From contig JBKHXF010000022.1 in assembly GCA_046566145.1 (NCBI GenBank), positions 186,001-250,000 of the forward strand: 64,000 nucleotides of DNA. Reading direction: 5' to 3'. The stretch is from JBKHXF01 sp046566145 (GTDB lineage Bacteria; Actinomycetota; Nitriliruptoria; Nitriliruptorales; Nitriliruptoraceae). Below are positions 61,518 to 64,000 of the stretch, in pieces (the first letter of the stretch is position 1; each line of letters opens with the position of its first letter). The position numbers were made by a program, and so were the translations under genes. The notes beneath the pieces are model-generated. The model saw nothing but the letters and a program-made list of their open reading frames with translations, made no database searches and had not been told where the DNA came from.

Positions 61518-62681
61518 TCAGGCGGCCACGACGCGGGTCGTGCCGCCGGCGGGGAGCCGGTCCCACCAGCGGCGGTACCGGTGGTACGGGGCGGGGTCCC
61601 GGGGGGACACGGCGCGGTGGAGGGTGAGCGCCTCGGCCTCGAGCCCGTCCCAGGCCGCGTCCTGCAGCGGGCCGAACGCGTGCAGCTCCACCCCGGCGTC
61701 GACGGCCCGCCACAGGCCCGCGACGTGGCCGTCCACGGTGAACGTCGGCAGGGTGTCGCCGTTGGCCCGGATGACGACCTTCCGGACCGGCTCCGGCAGG
61801 ACCCGGCCCCGGTCGGCGTACGCGAGCAGGGTGCTGTCCCACATCGGCAGCAGCCGCGGGGGTGCGGGGACGTCCCCGTCGACGACCGGCGCGTCGGGCA
61901 CGTCGAGGAGCGTCCGGCCGTCCTCGTCCCGGCGGGTCACGAGCGCGTCGTCGAGCCGGGCGACCGCCGGCGAGAGGACCCGCTGCCGCAGCATCGTCGC
62001 CTGCCCGACGTCCTGCGCGCTGGCCGGCCCGAACGCCGCGAGGTAGCGCAGCACCAGGCGTCCCACCGCGTCGAGGTGCGCGTCGGTGCCCTCGGTCGGG
62101 TCGAGCGTCGGGTCCGCGTCGGCCGGCGCCAGGTGCCGCACCCGGGCCCCGAAGCACCACGGCTCGTCCGCCGCCGGCGCGTGCACGAGCCCCGCCTGCG
62201 ACCGCAGCGCCCACCAGGCCCACGCGGCGTCGAGCGCCGGGGCCGTGGCCGCGATCCACGCCTCGACCTCGTCCCTCGTCCGCGGCTCGGCGCAGAACGC
62301 CAGCAACCCGGGGACGAGCGCGTCCGCGTCCGCCGGCACCAGCCCGGCGTCGCGGTAGCGCCGGTCGTGCACGCGCGAGGCCCGCAGTGCCGGCAGCATC
62401 GCCGCGTGCAGCCACGCCCGGTCCTCGGCCGCGACGACGTGCAGCGTCAGCCGGGCGGACGAGCCCCGGACCAGCGCGCCGGAGCGCAGCGCGTCGTCGA
62501 CGTCGGCGAGGTCGAGGTCGGTGAGGCGGGACCACAGCGACAGGTGCATCGACGCGGGCTCCTGCGCCTGCACGAGCCCGAGGCGTCGGACCGCCTCGAG
62601 CGGCCCCAGCGGCGCGCGCTCCAGCAGCAGCTGCCGCGCGAGCGTCGTGCGGTTCAGCGCCGCCCGCGTCAGGGGCGTCAC
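61518..62681 (-). CDS. HTH_42 winged-helix protein, AlkZ/YcaQ-like DNA glycosylase candidate
   Basis: The protein has 387 residues. The N-terminal winged-helix region (LARQLLLERAPLGPLEAVRR) is followed by LGLVQAQEPAS. Gln38-Ala-Gln40 corresponds to the QxQ catalytic motif of AlkZ and related YcaQ-type glycosylases, which remove bulky alkyl or crosslink lesions. PPRLLPMWDSTLLAYADRGRVLP and the repeated WALRSQAGLVHAP winged-helix segment are typical of the family. It lies beside a Nei-type gene. The start (GTG 62681) has only a weak Shine-Dalgarno, so an alternative start inside is possible. Confidence 0.8.
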   Translation of the reverse strand: MTPLTRAALNRTTLARQLLLERAPLGPLEAVRRLGLVQAQEPASMHLSLWSRLTDLDLADVDDALRSGALVRGSSARLTLHVVAAEDRAWLHAAMLPALRASRVHDRRYRDAGLVPADADALVPGLLAFCAEPRTRDEVEAWIAATAPALDAAWAWWALRSQAGLVHAPAADEPWCFGARVRHLAPADADPTLDPTEGTDAHLDAVGRLVLRYLAAFGPASAQDVGQATMLRQRVLSPAVARLDDALVTRRDEDGRTLLDVPDAPVVDGDVPAPPRLLPMWDSTLLAYADRGRVLPEPVRKVVIRANGDTLPTFTVDGHVAGLWRAVDAGVELHAFGPLQDAAWDGLEAEALTLHRAVSPRDPAPYHRYRRWWDRLPAGGTTRVVAA

Positions 62682-62714
62682 GCCGCACCCGCCCCGGCCG
62701 CGGTCACCGCTGCC

Positions 62715-63209
62715 TCACTGGTAGTTGGTGAACACCAGCGGGGCGTCGTAGTCCTTGGAGCGGACCATCGCCTGGATCTCCTGCAGGTCGTCGCGCGACT
62801 TGCCGGCGACGCGGACCTTGTCCCCCATGTTGGTCGGGGTGACCTTCAGCTTGGTCGCCTTGATGTCCTTGACGATCTGCTTGGCCAGGTCGCTGGACAG
62901 CCCGGTGCGCAGGGTCACGTCGATGCGGCTGCGTCCGGCCGCGATGTCGCGGGGCTCGCCGACGTCGAGGGCCTTGAGCGAGACCTTCCGCTTGACGAGC
63001 TTCTCCTGCAGCACGTCGAGCGCGGCCGTCACGCGGTCCTCCGATGCGCTGACGATGCGGATGCCCTCGCGGCCACCCTCCCAGGCCACCTCGGTGTCGG
63101 TGCCCTTGAAGTCGTAGCGCGTGGCCAGCTCCTTGCTGGCCTGGTTGATGGCGTTGTCGACCTCCTGCGTGTCGACGGTCGCCTCGATGTCGAAGCTGGA
63201 GTCGGCCAC
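62715..63209 (-). CDS. yajQ: YajQ family nucleotide-binding protein
   Basis: The 164-residue YajQ begins SSFDIEATVDTQEVDNAINQ and continues with RYDFKGT, LKALDVGEPRDIAAGRSR and IDVTLRTGLSSDLAKQIVKDIK, all diagnostic for this family of two ferredoxin-like domains. Some members bind cyclic-di-GMP and act as transcription cofactors; whether this one does is unknown. AGGAGG precedes the GTG. The gene is divergent from tRNA-Tyr. Confidence 0.95.
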   Translation of the reverse strand: MADSSFDIEATVDTQEVDNAINQASKELATRYDFKGTDTEVAWEGGREGIRIVSASEDRVTAALDVLQEKLVKRKVSLKALDVGEPRDIAAGRSRIDVTLRTGLSSDLAKQIVKDIKATKLKVTPTNMGDKVRVAGKSRDDLQEIQAMVRSKDYDAPLVFTNYQ

Positions 63210-63322
63210 GGGGGACCTCCTGGTCGGCGGCGTTGCGGGGTGGCGGCGAAGGCTACCCGCGACCGCCGGCGCGGCCGGTCCCGGCGGCCGACGGACCGAC
63301 TCGGTGTCGCCCCGGCGCCGGG

Positions 63323-63351
63323 TTGGCGGCGCGGGGCGACACCCGTACCAT
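63323..63351 (+). promoter_or_regulatory. Candidate promoter of tRNA-Tyr
   Basis: TTGGCG (63323-63328), a 17-bp spacer and TACCAT (63346-63351) form a good SigA-type promoter. It lies 30 bp upstream of the mature tRNA 5' end. A GACCCCGGTC inverted repeat lies in the leader (63364-63373). Confidence 0.5.
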
Positions 63352-63380
63352 CCCCGCGCGCCCGACCCCGGTCGGGACGC

Positions 63381-63465
63381 GGTGGGATGCCCGAGTGGCC
63401 AAAGGGACCCGGCTGTAAACCGGTTGGCTTAGCCTTCGCAGGTTCGAATCCTGCTCCCACCACCA
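63381..63465 (+). tRNA. tRNA-Tyr (anticodon GUA)
   Basis: The acceptor stem is GGTGGGA (63381-63387) with TCCCACC (63455-63461), followed by A and an encoded CCA (63463-63465). The anticodon loop CTGTAAA holds GTA (63415-63417). A long variable arm (GGTTGGCTTAGCC region) and the T loop GGTTCGAATCC confirm the class II tRNA. The CCA end is encoded here but not in the two tRNAs downstream. Confidence 0.95.
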
Positions 63466-63568
63466 GCCAGCGAGCACCGCCGCACCCCGTTGCGACCGCC
63501 GCACGTGACCGGAACCCGGTTCGCCGCGGGGGATGGGGCACGGTTACCCTCCCCGGCCGCACCACCCC

Positions 63569-63641
63569 GCCCCTGTAGCTCAGTCGGCAGAGCGCTTCCA
63601 TGGTAAGGAAGAGGTCCGCGGTTCGATTCCGCGCGGGGGCT
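63569..63641 (+). tRNA. tRNA-Thr (anticodon GGU)
   Basis: The acceptor GCCCCTG (63569-63575) pairs with CGGGGGC (63634-63640), and U73 is the discriminator. The D stem is GCTC/GAGC. The anticodon loop ATGGTAA holds GGT (63602-63604) between CTTCC and GGAAG. The T arm CGCGGTTCGATTCCGCG is complete. CCA is not encoded. Confidence 0.95.
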
Positions 63642-63689
63642 CTCCGCGACCGGCCGTGCCCGTCACGACCGACGCGGTCCGCCACACAC

Positions 63690-63761
63690 GGCGGCGTAGC
63701 TCAGAGGTAGAGCAAGCGACTCATAATCGCTGTGTCGGTGGTTCGAGTCCACCCGCCGCTA
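63690..63761 (+). tRNA. tRNA-Met (anticodon CAU), elongator type
   Basis: The acceptor GGCGGCG (63690-63696) pairs with CGCCGCT (63754-63760) with one G-U, and A73 follows. The anticodon loop CTCATAA holds CAT (63722-63724) between AGCGA and TCGCT. The initiator features (C1-A72 mismatch and GGG/CCC stem) are absent. A lysidine-modified tRNA-Ile(CAU) cannot be excluded from sequence alone. CCA is not encoded. Confidence 0.9.
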
Positions 63762-64000
63762 CGGCGCCGGCGGACGTAGAGCGTCCGGCCGGCTCCACCA
63801 CACCACACCAGCGTGACGCGCCCGCCTCCCGGCCACCCGGGGGCGTCGTGTCGCGCTCGACGTTCACCGGCGACGTCCACCCGACGTCGCGCACCTCGCG
63901 GGCCAGGGCCACCGCCCCGCCCCGCACCTCGTTGCAACCCACCACCGCACGAGCGCGAGGCCCGCGCCGGACGCGGACACCTGACACCACGGACCACCCA
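63762..64000 (+). other. 239-bp region at the right edge without a recognised gene
   Basis: I see no supported gene or RNA here. Frames on the minus strand run across tRNA-Met and are Arg/Gly-rich. In many actinobacteria tRNA-Thr and tRNA-Met precede rpmG, secE, nusG and ribosomal protein genes, so those may begin just beyond this edge; that is inference. Confidence 0.5.

Noticed and set aside
63701..63997. Small minus-strand frames at the right edge
   Set aside because: They overlap tRNA-Met and give Arg/Gly-rich products with no supporting start signals.

Overview
The window is very GC-rich, dense DNA with GTG starts in roughly two thirds of the genes and frequent 1-4 bp stop/start overlaps (GTGA, ATGA, TGATG). 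Menaquinone (not ubiquinone) genes, a SigK/RskA-type sigma/anti-sigma pair, a MenJ-type quinone reductase, a MPEGH-type Nei glycosylase and a Rex-like operator point to an Actinomycetota. The split cytochrome b, the separate Rieske and cytochrome c subunits and the many acidic, Ala/Pro-rich tails suggest a deep branch such as the Nitriliruptoria/Euzebya group. That placement is inference. No mobile elements, CRISPR arrays, rRNA genes or phage genes were seen.

Layout. (1) 1-4259: end of hemB, a glycerophosphodiesterase, hemL, a TlpA-like lipoprotein and a cytosolic BtuF-like protein. (2) 4625-9920: a seven-gene cytochrome bc operon with a membrane protein of unknown function, a two-cluster ferredoxin, a b6-like cytochrome b, subunit IV with an unusual N-terminal extension, the Rieske protein, a diheme cytochrome c and a second unknown membrane protein. 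(3) 10050-14459: System II cytochrome c maturation (ResA-like, CcdA, ResB, CcsA-type). (4) 14567-17315: a nucleotidyltransferase, then an ECF sigma factor with its anti-sigma factor and a small membrane protein on the minus strand. (5) 17403-27891: menaquinone biosynthesis (menE, menC, menD, menF, menG, menJ) with a MerR-like protein, a disordered protein and a lipoprotein. (6) 28028-43853: a complete 14-gene complex I operon (nuoA-N), followed by a long-chain polyprenyl diphosphate synthase. (7) 44918-46296: uracil-DNA glycosylase and a peptidase E/cyanophycinase-like protein. (8) 46637-58571: a second complex I operon of 11 genes (nuoABCDHIJKLMN) without the NADH-input genes nuoE, F and G. 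(9) 58734-63209: HtpX-like protease, DedA-like protein, Nei-like glycosylase, HTH_42 (AlkZ/YcaQ-like) protein and YajQ. (10) 63381-63761: tRNA-Tyr, tRNA-Thr and tRNA-Met.

How it fits together. Most of the window builds one respiratory chain: haem synthesis, cytochrome c maturation, menaquinone head group, tail and tail reduction, two kinds of complex I feeding the quinone pool, and a b6-type bc complex draining it. The most striking signal is a roughly 28-residue charged helical motif (core GKSER-x-ARAKAKAA). It is present once at the N-terminus of cytochrome b subunit IV and three times in the long C-terminal tail of the second NuoI, more than 44 kb away. Those same two operons also encode ferredoxin-type proteins sharing an extra fifth cysteine in the first cluster motif. 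This suggests a physical or functional link between the EFG-less complex I and the bc complex.
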